From Wyeomyia smithii (taxonomy: Eukaryota; Arthropoda; Insecta; Diptera; Culicidae), in NCBI RefSeq assembly GCF_029784165.1, contig NC_073696.1, forward strand, positions 192,494,498-192,558,497: 64,000 nucleotides of DNA, read 5' to 3'. The notes beneath the pieces were generated by a model. It did not search any database, was not told the origin of the DNA, and saw only the letters and a list, made by a program, of their open reading frames with translations. Within the stretch, counting starts at the first letter, position 1; each line of letters begins with the position of its first letter. The translations under genes were made by a program, and so were the position numbers. Positions 1 to 10,445 of the stretch are shown piece after piece.

Positions 1-28
1 AATACAATTAGACTTTAAAAACACTTTT

Positions 29-305
29 TGATCTTCCAGGGGCGAGTCGTGGCTGTTGAACCTACCTGTTCAACTAGAAACTCTGAAAATCAGAGTTTAG
101 GGAAGTAACTACAATTTTATCCGCGAAAAAAAGCAAGTAATTCCCAACAAAGAAATAACAAATTCCCTTTGTTACTATTTAAAAATAAAACTGAAAAATA
201 AGAAAATAAGAACATGAATTTGGATTTTAGATTCCTTTTTTTGCCTGACGTCCCCATGTGCATTGCACAGGTTGCACCTATGGACGAGTCGCCCCTGTGA
301 TCTTC
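29..305. mobile_element. hAT-type MITE, family 1 copy 1
   Basis: The element runs 37-297 (261 bp). It begins CAGGGGCGAGTCGT and ends ACGAGTCGCCCCTG, which are perfect inverted termini. It is flanked by identical 8-bp duplications TGATCTTC at 29-36 and 298-305. An 8-bp duplication with CAGGG-type ends is the hallmark of hAT elements; there is no coding capacity, so it is non-autonomous. A second copy of the family lies in the opposite orientation at 59149-59386, sharing the subterminal block with GTGCATTGCACAGGTTGCAC. Confidence 0.9.
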
Positions 306-1699
306 GATTTCTTTTAAATATTAGGGTTCTGCATTCCTTTTGTTGGGGTGCCAATAAAATGTATGGAAAAATTGTTGAATCTTCAAATTTTGTTTAGCTC
401 AAAAATTTTTTTGGACTCAAAAATTTTTTTCTACAAAGGAGCCTTAAAGTTTCATGTTTTGAACAATGAGCAGATTTGAACTTCGGGATCTAGAGTTAAT
501 TATTTTTGAATAGTGTTAGCTTTTTAATTTTTATCTGCCCATGTCGCTTGTAGTTACCAAGAAAGGAAAACTTCGCTTCTCTTTATTGTTGCCTTCTTAG
601 TTCGTTGCCATGCGGCCGTCGTTGTTCTCCATTGAAAACACATTGTCTAGAATCAGCTCTTTATTTCGTTGTAGTAATGTCGGGAAAATATACTTTTTCA
701 GATTATGCAACGAAATGTTGCACCGAATGTCTGTCTCTCTGTAGGTTACCTGGCTCTGGGGAAAATTGCTGCACGATTGCACTGGATTTTTGCATGAGTA
801 CTGTTTTTCGAGAAGACGAAACTTTTGAGCTCTACCATAAAACAAAATTCGAAAAATCGATTTCCATTGGCATCCTGCTAATGTCACGCGATAAACAAAA
901 GTTGAATTTTTCGAATGTTTTCAAATTGACCATTAACTGAACTACGCATCCGTTTATTTGAACAGCACGTACGTACACAGTAAGCGGTACCGCCAATGGT
1001 AGTAGGAAAACAATTCATCTTTCACGTTGGTCTTTCCTATTTTCGTCTTAAATATTTGCTTGCATTCATATCCCTACTACAACACTACCCGTATTGAGGG
1101 TGAGTGACGTGAGCGCGCCAAACCCCTGTTTATCTGATCCCGTTTTGGTACATGATAGTCCGTGATTTAGATTGCTTTTTCTCAATCTCGAAAATTCACT
1201 GATGAATGAACATCATTGTTTTTTTTAATGGTTAATGATTTGTCTTAGTGGCATTATCTATTTAAATTTGTTCTCTGCCTGTATAAAATCAGTTTATTCC
1301 TTAGAAATTTTAAAACAAGAATCCTAGTTTGCAGTTTTTTTATTTATTGGGGGAGGTTTTGTTTCTGACTGAAATATTTTATAATAAATAATCAGCAAAC
1401 AATTAGAATTAGGAAAATGGAAGTAATCTTACTAATTCAATCGCTAACTTCAGAGCCGATTTTAGACAGTGGGGGAGCAGGGCGCCCACATTTTGAGGGC
1501 CCAACATATCAAGAATCAACCAAATTTTTCCCGTGAAAAACCGAAATTTTGAAGTCTTTAATACCCAATAAAAAACTCACTTGTTTAGCAGTTTCAAAGT
1601 CTAGAGAATATTTCTTTTGAATGACATTTGGACAATTTGATTTCGAACAACAATATACAAAATGTATTCTAAACACTGAATTTTCGTTGCGTATCTATT
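306..1699. other. Intergenic, no supported gene
   Basis: AT-rich sequence with short overlapping open frames on both strands around 597-940 (about 100 codons each) that lack recognisable motifs and look like chance. Around 1453-1505 a stretch with GCCGATTTTA, a run of G and GGGCGCCCAC resembles the 5' end of the hAT-like element at 33365 and may be a decayed fragment of that family. No promoter or RNA gene could be supported. Confidence 0.4.
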
Positions 1700-1701
1700 T
1701 A

Positions 1702-2589
1702 GGGGGAATAGGGGTATAATGAGCACCCTAACTTGGTTGCTGGTTTAAGCATGGAAAACGACACAAATTTTAGGCTGTCTTCAGTGCAAAATTTGAATTA
1801 CCTATCTATAATTAAAGGTACACTATTCACAAATTGAAAAGTTTATCGTATAATGGTGAAAAACACAAATTAGATTCATGCATCTAAAACTAGCAATCAG
1901 TCGATTTGTAGGGCACAACGAGCACCCTACTGGAGCGTAATGAGCACCCACGGGGTATAATGAGCACTCTTATAGAACATATCTTTAAACTGTGTAGAAG
2001 TACAACTAATGGGCCAACGTTTGTCGCGAGATGCTATGATACTTGGCGGCTTGTGTGGTAAATGTCCCGTCGCGCCTTATGGTGGTCTGCAGTTCCTTTT
2101 TCTGACCGATTCGGTCTCAAAGATTTTCTAAAATGTGTTCGCACCATCACTGTAAACAAACGCTGATTATGGAAACAGACAAACTCACAAGTCTACTGAG
2201 ATGAATTTCAGGTAAGTTTATGTGACAAGGTGTGCTCATTTCACCCCACCTAAAGGTGACCATTTCGCCCCTATCGAATTGTTCAATTTGGGGTACGACC
2301 CATACCTCATATTGATGTGTCTACATACTTGATTGAGCCATTTAAACGACCGTGGAAGCTTATTTTGTAGTGCGCAATAATAATAATTTTTCCAACATCC
2401 GGGAACTAAGTTGAATTTTTTAATATATTTCCAGATTTTAAACAGACAAATGTAGAACAAAAACATAAAGAGATACTGTAGTAACTACGAAAGTGTTCCA
2501 CATACTATGTAGTATTAAAAAATGCGTAGTTTCGTCTAAAAGAGAGGTGCCCATTTCGCCCCGTGTGCTCATGATGCCCCTAATCCTCC
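1702..2589. mobile_element. MITE with TA target duplication
   Basis: The termini are imperfect inverted repeats of about 27 bp. The left starts GGGGGAATAGGGGTATAATG and the right, read on the minus strand, starts GGAGGATTAGGGGCATCATG. TA dinucleotides flank both ends (1700-1701, 2590-2591). The phrase GGGGTATAATGAGCAC and its complement recur inside (about 1710, 1920, 1950, 2230, 2560). No coding sequence was found. TA flanks suggest a Tc1/mariner-type or related mover, but I cannot assign a superfamily. Confidence 0.6.
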
Positions 2590-2591
2590 TA

Positions 2592-3001
2592 AGTCTAATG
2601 ATTTCGAACGCAACTGAGGGGTGTTTTTCGAAAAAATAAAACTGAATAGAAATAAGTAGCGTTTGTTTTTAAACAAATATTTTTCATAGTGTGGTAAAAA
2701 CTGTTCTCTTTTTCAATAAATTTTCAGTCAGGGTTTCTAACTCAGGAATCTTCTGGTTTATTTTTCAGCAAAAAAAAAATTAAAAAAAAAATACGTAATA
2801 TTCAATACAAACACTAATTCAAATGTTTCCTAATGGATATGTTTTTACAAAAGTTTTTAGTGAAACAAGAAACATTGAGTTCAATATTTCATAGTAATAT
2901 ATTTTTAATTTAATTTGTAGCGATGATTTTGAAAAATATTACATTCATGTAATATCACTTCAGTTGAAATTATATTCACGGGAAAGAAAATTTTCAACTT
3001 T
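2592..3001. other. AT-rich spacer
   Basis: No gene or clear repeat structure. It probably contains the distal non-coding end of the Tigger element whose coding remnant begins at 3002. I looked for a terminal CAGTCGAACCTCC matching the one at 7895-7907 and did not find it. Confidence 0.35.
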
Positions 3002-3450
3002 TTAGAAATGTTCAAATATTTCAATAGGAACACTGTCTGTGTTGTGAAAAACTGATTGCAGGGTCCTTAAATTCATTTTCACATCCTCCGTCTTCATTTC
3101 AAAAGACGGCTCTTTCGCAACTTTCATGTCGTTGCATGTGTTTGACGATGAGTTTGGAAAAGTATCTTGAAGCTCCTTTTCCCCATTTTCTTTCGATTTC
3201 TCAGCAGTGACGTATTCCAGAATGTCCGAATCAGACATTAGATCGCTACAAATTACGTTACTGTCTACATCATAATATTCGCTAATCGACACTACTGGCT
3301 CTACCGAAAAGAGCTCATCTTCCGGTAGTACTGCATCTTGTTGAACCCTGATGATTTCTCTTCCAACAAGTTGGAATGTCATCTTCCTCGTTCAAAACGA
3401 AACCAGCCTCTCGAAAACAATTCTGGATAGTTCCTGCCTACACATTAACG
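3002..3450 (-). pseudogene. Tigger/pogo transposase, C-terminal part
   Basis: Reading the minus strand across the LINE target site, the frame resumes with GTIQNCFREAGFVLNEEDD, which matches the region that follows the catalytic core in Tigger-type proteins. It runs on as an acidic tail to a stop at 3002. One in-frame TAG lies at about 3440, close to the insertion point. The continuity of reading frame on both sides of 3464-6565 is direct evidence that the LINE landed in this gene. Confidence 0.8.
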
Positions 3451-3510
3451 ATCCAAACCTTGGCTACTTTAACAGAATAACTTGGCATAGCCCCTACCCA
3501 AGTAATTCTA

Positions 3511-4251
3511 ATGAAACAAAAATCACGAGGCGATAACAGTCAGAGAACTGGAATTTCCCTTGTTAATTATTTAATTCATTTTAACCGCAATGAGGTTAAC
3601 AACTTGAAATTTTTTGAAAAAGCACATGCTTTGTATAATGTGCGTGTAAAGTGGGAAATTTTAGAAAAGTTTGGCGGACGTGAAAAGCATATCACCCAAT
3701 GCCGTATTTGCCAACGTTATGGCCATGGTTCAAAATTCTGTAACATGGACCAAAAATGCCTCATTTGTGGAGACTCTTCTCACAAAAAGGACACATGTCC
3801 TGTGAAAGAGAGTAAAAATTTTCGCTGTGCGAATTGTAACGGCAACCATATGTCAAATTTTTATCAATGCCCAGTCCGTTTAGCAATTGTTAAGGCAAGG
3901 CAAGGTAAACAAAATTCAATTTCTCAATTAAAACCAACTTCAAAACAAAATTCTCCAAGCGTACCAGTGACGCATAGTTTACCTACTCCTTTGCATACCC
4001 GTTTAACTTATGCACAGGTTACAGGTAGTTCGAACATTATACCGCCTAGTGTTGGTAGTTCGAAAATGACCGTTAATATGGGTAAGCAAAACACGCTAGA
4101 AAATAATTGTACACCTATTACTAAAGCTAATATTGCTGCCGAAAATGTTTTTTCTAATGTCAACTGCCTGGGACCTATTACGGCAGGTAAACTTTCTTTT
4201 TTGCAACAGGCAATGTTCGATCTTATGAACGCCATGTTGCAGGCAAAATAA
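3511..4251 (+). pseudogene. LINE ORF1, gag-like zinc-knuckle protein (5'-truncated)
   Basis: Open for 246 codons, though the true start is missing because the insertion is 5'-truncated inside the gag domain. It shows three Cys/His clusters typical of jockey-superfamily gag proteins: CRICQRYGHGSKFC, CLICGDSSHKKDTC and CANCNGNHMSNFYQC. A Gln/Ser/Thr-rich tail follows, containing LTYAQVTGSS. Gag binds element RNA and helps deliver it to chromatin. The knuckles themselves look undamaged. Confidence 0.8.
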
Positions 4252-4318
4252 ATGTTTGAAGCCATTCAAATAGACACAAATTTTACTAATAAAATTGTTT
4301 CTAATTTAAAATTAAGCA

Positions 4319-4950
4319 ATGATTTTAAATAAAACAATTAAAATATTAAATTGGAATGCTCGCTCATTGAAGGCCAATGAGAATGAGCTTTTTAATTTTT
4401 GAACAGTAAATAATGTGCACATTGCAATTATTACTGAAACATTTTTGAAACCTAACATAAAATTAAAATATGATCCCAATTACGTGGTTCATAGATATGA
4501 TAGGATTCAAGGTTCCGGCGGTGGAGTTGCAATTGTTATTCATCACCGAATCAAACATCGTGCTCTTCCCCATCTTGAGACGAAAGTTATTGAAACTTTG
4601 GGAATTGAAGTTCAAACTGAACTTGGGATTTTATTTATTGCCGCTGCATATTTACCATTCCAATGCACACGCGAGCAGAAAAATTATTTTAAAGGTAATT
4701 TAAAAAAAAACTCACCAGGAATCGTTCAAAATTTTTTATAATCGGCGATTTTAACGCTAAACATCGATCATGGAATAATTCTCAAAGTAATTCAAACGGC
4801 AAAATTTTGTTCAATGATTGTTCTTCAGGATATTATTCTATTTTGTCTCCGAATAGTCCTACATGCTTTTCATAACTCAGTGTTCATAACTCAAATTTGA
4901 ATTTTGTGAGTCCTATTGAAAATGAAGTCACACGTCAATTTGATTGAATT
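4319..4950 (+). pseudogene. LINE ORF2, endonuclease remnant
   Basis: ORF2 opens with ATG at 4319 and IKILNWNARSLKANENEL, the start of an AP-type endonuclease, then meets a stop near 4400. It continues as VHIAIITETFLKPNIKL and later, after a frame change near 4735, as IIGDFNAKHRSWN, the GDFNA motif of the nuclease. Text then jumps from SPTCFS to a region that belongs close to the RT, so part of the nuclease C-terminus and the linker appear deleted. Confidence 0.75.
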
Positions 4951-4992
4951 TCTTCCCAGAATTTTTTACCTGCAGAAATAATTGAAACTAAC

Positions 4993-6244
4993 TTGAATGA
5001 GATTAAATCAATTATTAAAAATTTCATAAATATGAAAGCACCTGGTGACGATGGAATTTTTAATATACTAATCAAACATCTCCCTGAGAGCACAATGGAA
5101 TTTTTAGTGAAAATTTTCAATTGCTGCTTCAAAATTGCATATTTTCCCAAATTATGGAAAAATGCAAAAATTACTCCAATTATAAAACCGGATAAGAACC
5201 CAGCTGAAGTTTCAAGTTATCGACCAATCAGTTTGCTTTCTTCAATAAGTAAACTGTTTGAGAGAATTATTCTTAACAGAATGATGTCACACATCAACGA
5301 AAATTCAATTTTTGCAAATGAACAGTTTGGATTTCGCCATGGGCATTCCACAACTCATCAATTGCTCAGAGTTACTAATATGATACGAGCTAACAAATCT
5401 GAAGGTTATTCCACTGGAGCTGCTCTTTTAGACATAGAAAAAGCATTCGACAGTGTTTGGCATAAAGGTTTGATTGCGAAATTGCAAACATTTAATTTTC
5501 CAATTTTCCTAATCAAAATTTTGAAAAATTATCTTACTGATCGAACCCTTCAGGTTGTCTATCAGAATTCAAAATCTGATAGATTTCCTGTCAGAGCAGG
5601 TGTACCTCAAGGTTCAGTCTTGGGTCCAGTCCTGTACAACATATTCACTTCAGATCTTCCTGATTTGCCTCCAGGGTGCACAAAGTCATTGTTCTGCGAT
5701 GACACAAGCATTTCCGTAAAAGGAAAAAGCCTTCGTGTCATATGCAGTCGATTGCAGAAAAGTTTAGATATTTTTTCTTCCTACTTGCAAAAGTGGAAAA
5801 TCTCTCCCAATGCTTCTAAAACTAAAAATGATAATTTTCCCTCATAAGACTAGGGCTTCTTTCCTCAAGCCAAACAATGATCACGTTGTCAAGATGAATG
5901 GGGTTATTTTAAGTTGGTCTGACAAGGTTAAGTACTTGGGACTAATTTACGATAAAAAACTTATTTTCAAAGAGCACATTGAGAGTATACAAGCCAAGTG
6001 CATCAAATATACGAGATGTTTATATCCTCTCATTAACAGGAATTCTAAACTTTGTTTAAAGAACAAACTTTTGATTTACAAACAAATTTTTAGACCAGCA
6101 ATGCTTTATGCTGTACCGATCTGGTCAAGTTGCTGTTCAACAAGGAAGAAAACGCTCCAAAGGATTCAAAATAAAATTCTGAAAATGATTTTGAAGCGTC
6201 CTCCTTGGTTTGGTACACTCGAATTACATACTTACTGGTGTTGA
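4993..6244 (+). pseudogene. LINE ORF2, reverse transcriptase
   Basis: RT motifs in order: KAPGDDGI, the KITPIIKP and SSYRPISLLSSISKLFERII blocks, NEQFGFRHGHSTTHQL, ALLDIEKAFDSVWHKGL, GVPQGSVLGPVLYNIFTSDL, and the catalytic box FCDDTS. The frame shifts at about 5815-5847, after which the thumb and C-terminal region follow (KYLGLIYDKKL, AMLYAVPIWS) until a stop at 6242-6244. The AxDD-type box keeps both Asp residues. The frameshift and the upstream deletions make it non-functional. Confidence 0.85.
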
Positions 6245-6578
6245 ACCATTAGAAGCTATGTCAAATAAAATTATTACCAATTTTCGACAAAAATCGTTGC
6301 AATCCTCTATTGCTACGATAAGCCAATAAGTTAGCAATTAAGTTAGTTATAAATTTACTTCCTTTTTTCTGACAAGTAGGTTTTAATCCCTACGAATGAT
6401 AAGTCCTAATTGCGAAAGCAAACAAATCCTAACAATTAAAATTACAAATTTCTAACAGTGTTGAGAAGTCACCATTTGTGATTGGACACACATACTCATT
6501 ATTTACTAATATTCATCATAAATACACTAAGCTTTTAACAAATCCCCCTCTTATATAAAAAAAAAATCCAAACCTTGG

Positions 6579-7697
6579 AAATCAATTTAATGGCATCCAA
6601 TACGGTAATGGCTGGTTTCTCCTAGCAGAAGCGCAGTTTATTGAAAACTTAATTAAAGAAATATTTCGTTGTTATACCTGTTCTGTTTCCATATAAAAGA
6701 CTCTTTTCTTCACCAGCTCATATCTATAGTAATGTTTCAGAGTTTTGATGATTCTTAAATCTAATGGCTGCAGTACGGACGTTGCATTTGGTGGAAAAAA
6801 TACAAGTTTGATTAATTTTAGTTTTGCCTCAACAGCTTTGGGATGTGCCGTGCAATTGTCTAAAAATATTGAAATTTCCCTGTTCTCGTCACTCATTCTT
6901 TTGTCAAGCTTCAAGATCCACTCTTCGAACAGAATGGAAGTCATCCAGGCTTTTGAGTTGGCTTCGTACTGAACCGGTAATGATTTCACAGTCCTGAAAC
7001 AGTGAGGTTTTCGACTTTCCGATCACTAGTAATGGCAACTTGTTAGTACCATCCGCATTTGTTGCACAAAGACTGTAAGTCTTTGTTTGGAATATTTTCC
7101 GCCATGAATGTTTCGGATTCGAACGCGAACGTTTTATCCAGGAGACATTTGTAGAATAAACCAGTTTCGTCAGCGTTATAAATGTCTTTCGGCTCATAAC
7201 CCTACAGTAGCCCTGGTAAAATGTTGATCATCCAGTTCTGAACCATCGTAGAATCTACGGCAGCGCTTTCTCCGCATAATTTTTTGAATGAAAAAATTTG
7301 TACAGCCAACCACTAGTACCCTTGATACCAGAAACTGCGAGTTTGTCTGCTAATTGGCGAACCTTTTCCCGTACTATTGGTCATGAGAGAGAAAGGTTGG
7401 CGTGTCTAGCTTGTTTCACGAAAACCAACAGAGCCCGGTCTAGCCTATCATCGACAAGTGCTCCTGGTCTTTTTCTCTGAAGGTTTTCATTCTGAGATTT
7501 TGCTTGCCATTTTTCACGGTTTTTAGGATAGTTGAAACTGTACTTCGGGGGACATGAAATTTCTTCGCTATTTCTGTCACTTTTCCACGACTTGAATCAA
7601 ACTCTTCGATTATCTTGATCCCGTGGGAAATACTTAACACATTCAGTTTTCGTTTCTCAGTTTTCTCCATCTTCTGTACGGGTAATTTATTTCTCAT
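6579..7697 (-). pseudogene. Tigger/pogo transposase, N-terminal and DDE part
   Basis: The first segment (7697-7440) reads as a psq/CENP-B DNA-binding helix-turn-helix: basic start, then GKVTEIAKKFHVPRSTVSTI. Segments at 7200-6904 and 6989-6672 carry the DDE-type catalytic core, recognisable by IFLDNCTAHP (second Asp) and SVLQPLDLRIIK (the QPLD motif of pogo transposases). These blocks are in different frames and are joined only by assuming frameshifts, and there are stops near 7260 and 6672. Past 6672 a shifted frame continues with ITVLDAIKLISKVW up to the LINE insertion. Function in life would be cut-and-paste transposition at TA sites; this copy cannot make the protein. Confidence 0.85.
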
Positions 7698-8029
7698 TCT
7701 TCAACACAATTTTTCACGTCTTCCGAACATGAGAACGATATCGACTCATAGAAACCAAACAATGAGCATAGTTACCGAGCGGGACCATCGTAAGGGAAAT
7801 ATCGACTATTGGAGGCGAGCTTATATAGTAAATCGAAGGGACTGAAGAAATTATCGAGTAATGGAAAATATCGGCTCGTAGAACATCGACTCATGGAGGT
7901 TCGACTGTACCTTGTTTGGGGTCCCACACAAGAGTGGGACATGAATTAATCCCAAAATTTAAACGAAAATCTCAAATCAATCATTACCAATAAGGTTGAA
8001 AAAATGTTATTGAGATAGTCTCTCGATAG

Positions 8030-9135
8030 ACCATATACCGGACGGGACATTTGAAATTGGCTGCGACGCCAACGCTCACAATATAGTTTGGGGGAGCGAG
8101 GGTATCAATGGTCGTGGTGAGTGCCTATTAGAGTTTCTCTCATCGCATAATACAGATATTTGGAATGAAGGTAACAAACCAACGTTTACAAACGCTATCG
8201 CTTGGATCTGACGCATGCAGCCCAGCAATTTCTGAGAAAATTGCTAATTGGCATGTGTCGGATCACAAGCTTATTTTGTTTGAATGGACCTGTGCAAAAT
8301 CATTGTCTGTTACATATAAGGATCCTAAGAAAACGAACTGTGATCAATGTGCAGAACATCTAGGAAATGAATTACTTTCAAACTGTAGCAGAATTGAAAC
8401 AAACTCAAAACTGGAATCTAGGACAATTCAGCTGAATGAGCAGGTAATAAATGCATAGAATAATAGTTGTCCCGCCAAGCAGTCGTCATCAAGTAGGGAT
8501 GGTGGAACAAAAAGCTTAAAAATAGTTTAGAAACTTTTCAATAAAAACGTACTTCAGATTGGGCTCAATATAAACGAACCTTAACTGAATATAGCGATGA
8601 AATCAGGAAATCTAAGAGGAGCTTCTGGATTCAAACTGGCCAACAGTGTTTCAAGCGGAGATTTTTGCAATTCTTGTATGTGCGACTGCTTGTCTGACTA
8701 GAGAATACAGACATGCAAATATTTGCATTTTCTTTGACAGTCAGGCAGCGTTCAAAACACTTGGTACTTATAAATGTACATCCAAGATTGTCTAGAAATG
8801 TATTCTCACATTGCGACAGCTGTGTCAAACGAACTCAGTGAATTTGTATTGGGTTCCAAGACTTTGTGGCATTGGTGTGAATGATAGGGGAGACGAACTT
8901 GCTGAACAAGGATCCTAACTCACAGTTTTTCGACCCATAATCTTTCTGTGGTATATCAAATTGTGCAGTGAAAAATAAGTATAAACGCTGGGAGGAACAA
9001 AAGGTGATAATCAATTGATTGGATGTAAAAAGTGTTCCCAATCTAAAAGATTTATAACACTAAACGTAAATCATTCGAAAGCTCTTAGACCTCAAACAAG
9101 AGGGCTTGAAAATAGATTTAAAAAAATGTGCTATT
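8030..9135 (+). pseudogene. RNase H-bearing LINE relic with large internal deletion
   Basis: About 8060-8300 reads as an AP-endonuclease C-terminus (CDANAHNIVWGSEGINGRGE, then NKPTFTNA and WHVSDHKLILFEW with the SDH catalytic motif after a frame change). From about 8640 the plus strand, with frame changes, reads as RNase H: NTDMQIFAFS around the DSQAA position, then WVPRLCGIGVNDRGDELAE, the conserved end of the LINE RNase H domain. The whole reverse transcriptase between them is missing. RNase H points to an I/Loner/R1-like lineage rather than the jockey copy at 3464; the exact clade is uncertain. Confidence 0.65.
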
Positions 9136-10445
9136 TGGATTTTTTTTTCTTTTTCTCAGACATTTTTAGTTGCAACATTTCTTCCAATTGAAAAATGACA
9201 TTTGAAAAATAATACTAAAACTGGGATATTTTTATGGAGTTGCTCTACTAGTAAAACAACAGTATGACCAAATCGGTTGTTACGTACACAGCGTGTTGAT
9301 GATAAGTAAAATAGACCAGATGCAATGGAACAAGCAAAGTAAATAAAGATAAACTTTAACGGGAGTCTGTTATCTCGCATGTAAAAGTCCTTGTGATCAT
9401 GAATTCGGTACTGATGAACCAGGCTGTTGCACTAGAAACAGCGATAGAGTACATCGCTACTTAGTCGTAATCTCAAAGAGAAAACATTCAAAAAATCTCT
9501 GATTTCAGTTCTCACAGCCAAATAATGACACTTTGTTCATTAGCAACTCAACATATTTAGGCATACATAAATGATATTTTCAATCATATTGTTGAAGCAT
9601 TTTTGCTTTTCCTATCTGCGCCAGTACAACGAAGAAAATAATAAACGTAAAGCATCTTCTCTATGACTTTATTAGCCACGCAGGCTATAACAGGACAAAC
9701 CTGACGATAGTAGAACTGATACTCCAAATTGGAATTCGAACGAATTACTACTATCATCGTTCAAACGGACGAAAAAAATTTACTTGGAACAAATTGAATC
9801 ATATTCGACGTATATAGAGGAAAAAAGCAGTAGAGTTATTCTGAGAAAATGCAAAGATTGATAAGTTTTTCATTAAATCAAATGATTTTTATCGAAATGC
9901 AAGTAAATTTTGCAGTATATCCATTGAAAATATTTCAGTTTCTCGTATCAATGTAACCACAACAAACATTATTGCAGCCGTATGTCCTCAGTGAGAGGAT
10001 CTACAATCCATGTAATGATTTGATTTAAGTGCTTTCACTACCTTCTATTTCTTCATAGTAGGAGTTTTAGAAATAATTTTCTATGGCTGGAGTTTCAGTG
10101 ATAATAGTAAAGTGAAACAAGTTATTGAATAAAGTTGAATAGTTTCTTAGTCCAAAACTGGACGTTTGTCTTTAATGACTTGGCTGGTAAAACTACGTTG
10201 AGTCGAATCGGAGTAATATTGTCATCGCTCTCTATTAACATATCATAGTTTGTCCTTTTTGAAGAATTTGAAAACATGGAATGCTCATCGCAGAATATCC
10301 TCATGTTTTCGTATTTCAAATGATTTTTTTAAAACTATTTCCAGAACTGTGACAGAATCTCGACACAGTCACCGGGACATTCCGGTCATCTTCATCATAA
10401 ATAAGGTAGCGCATTTGTTTCTGTGGGGTGTTACCTCACCCCAAG
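9136..10445. other. Upstream region of the TBC gene, no other gene seen
   Basis: AT-rich, with only short chance frames. The 3' part must contain the 5' UTR and promoter of the gene starting at 10446, but I could not place a TATA box or initiator with confidence. A non-coding 5' exon of the TBC gene could lie here. Confidence 0.35.

Larger units (their letters stand above)
3451..6578 (+). mobile_element. Jockey-type non-LTR retrotransposon (LINE), 5'-truncated
   Basis: The insertion occupies 3464-6565 and is flanked by a 13-bp target duplication ATCCAAACCTTGG (3451-3463 and 6566-6578), with an A-rich tail just before the second copy. It carries a gag-like ORF1 with zinc knuckles and an ORF2 with endonuclease and reverse transcriptase. 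The gag starts mid-domain, so the copy is 5'-truncated, which is normal for target-primed reverse transcription. ORF2 is internally deleted and frameshifted, so it is dead. Assignment to the jockey clade rests on gag/RT style, not on a tree. Confidence 0.88.
3002..7909 (-). mobile_element. pogo/Tigger DNA transposon, broken by LINE insertion
   Basis: Minus-strand element with its left (5') end at 7907: CAGTCGAACCTCCATGAGTC is a Tigger-like terminus and is followed by TA at 7908-7909. Coding order on the minus strand is a CENP-B/psq-type helix-turn-helix (7697-7440), the DDE core (7200-6580), then the C-terminal tail (3450-3002). A jockey-type LINE fills 3464-6565 and separates the DDE core from the tail. 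The distal terminal repeat was not found, so the 3002 boundary is only the end of the coding remnant. The copy is inactive. Confidence 0.85.

Noticed and set aside
597..940. Overlapping frames of 96 and 111 codons on opposite strands
   Set aside because: No motif, non-ATG start on one strand, and no splice partner; chance is sufficient.
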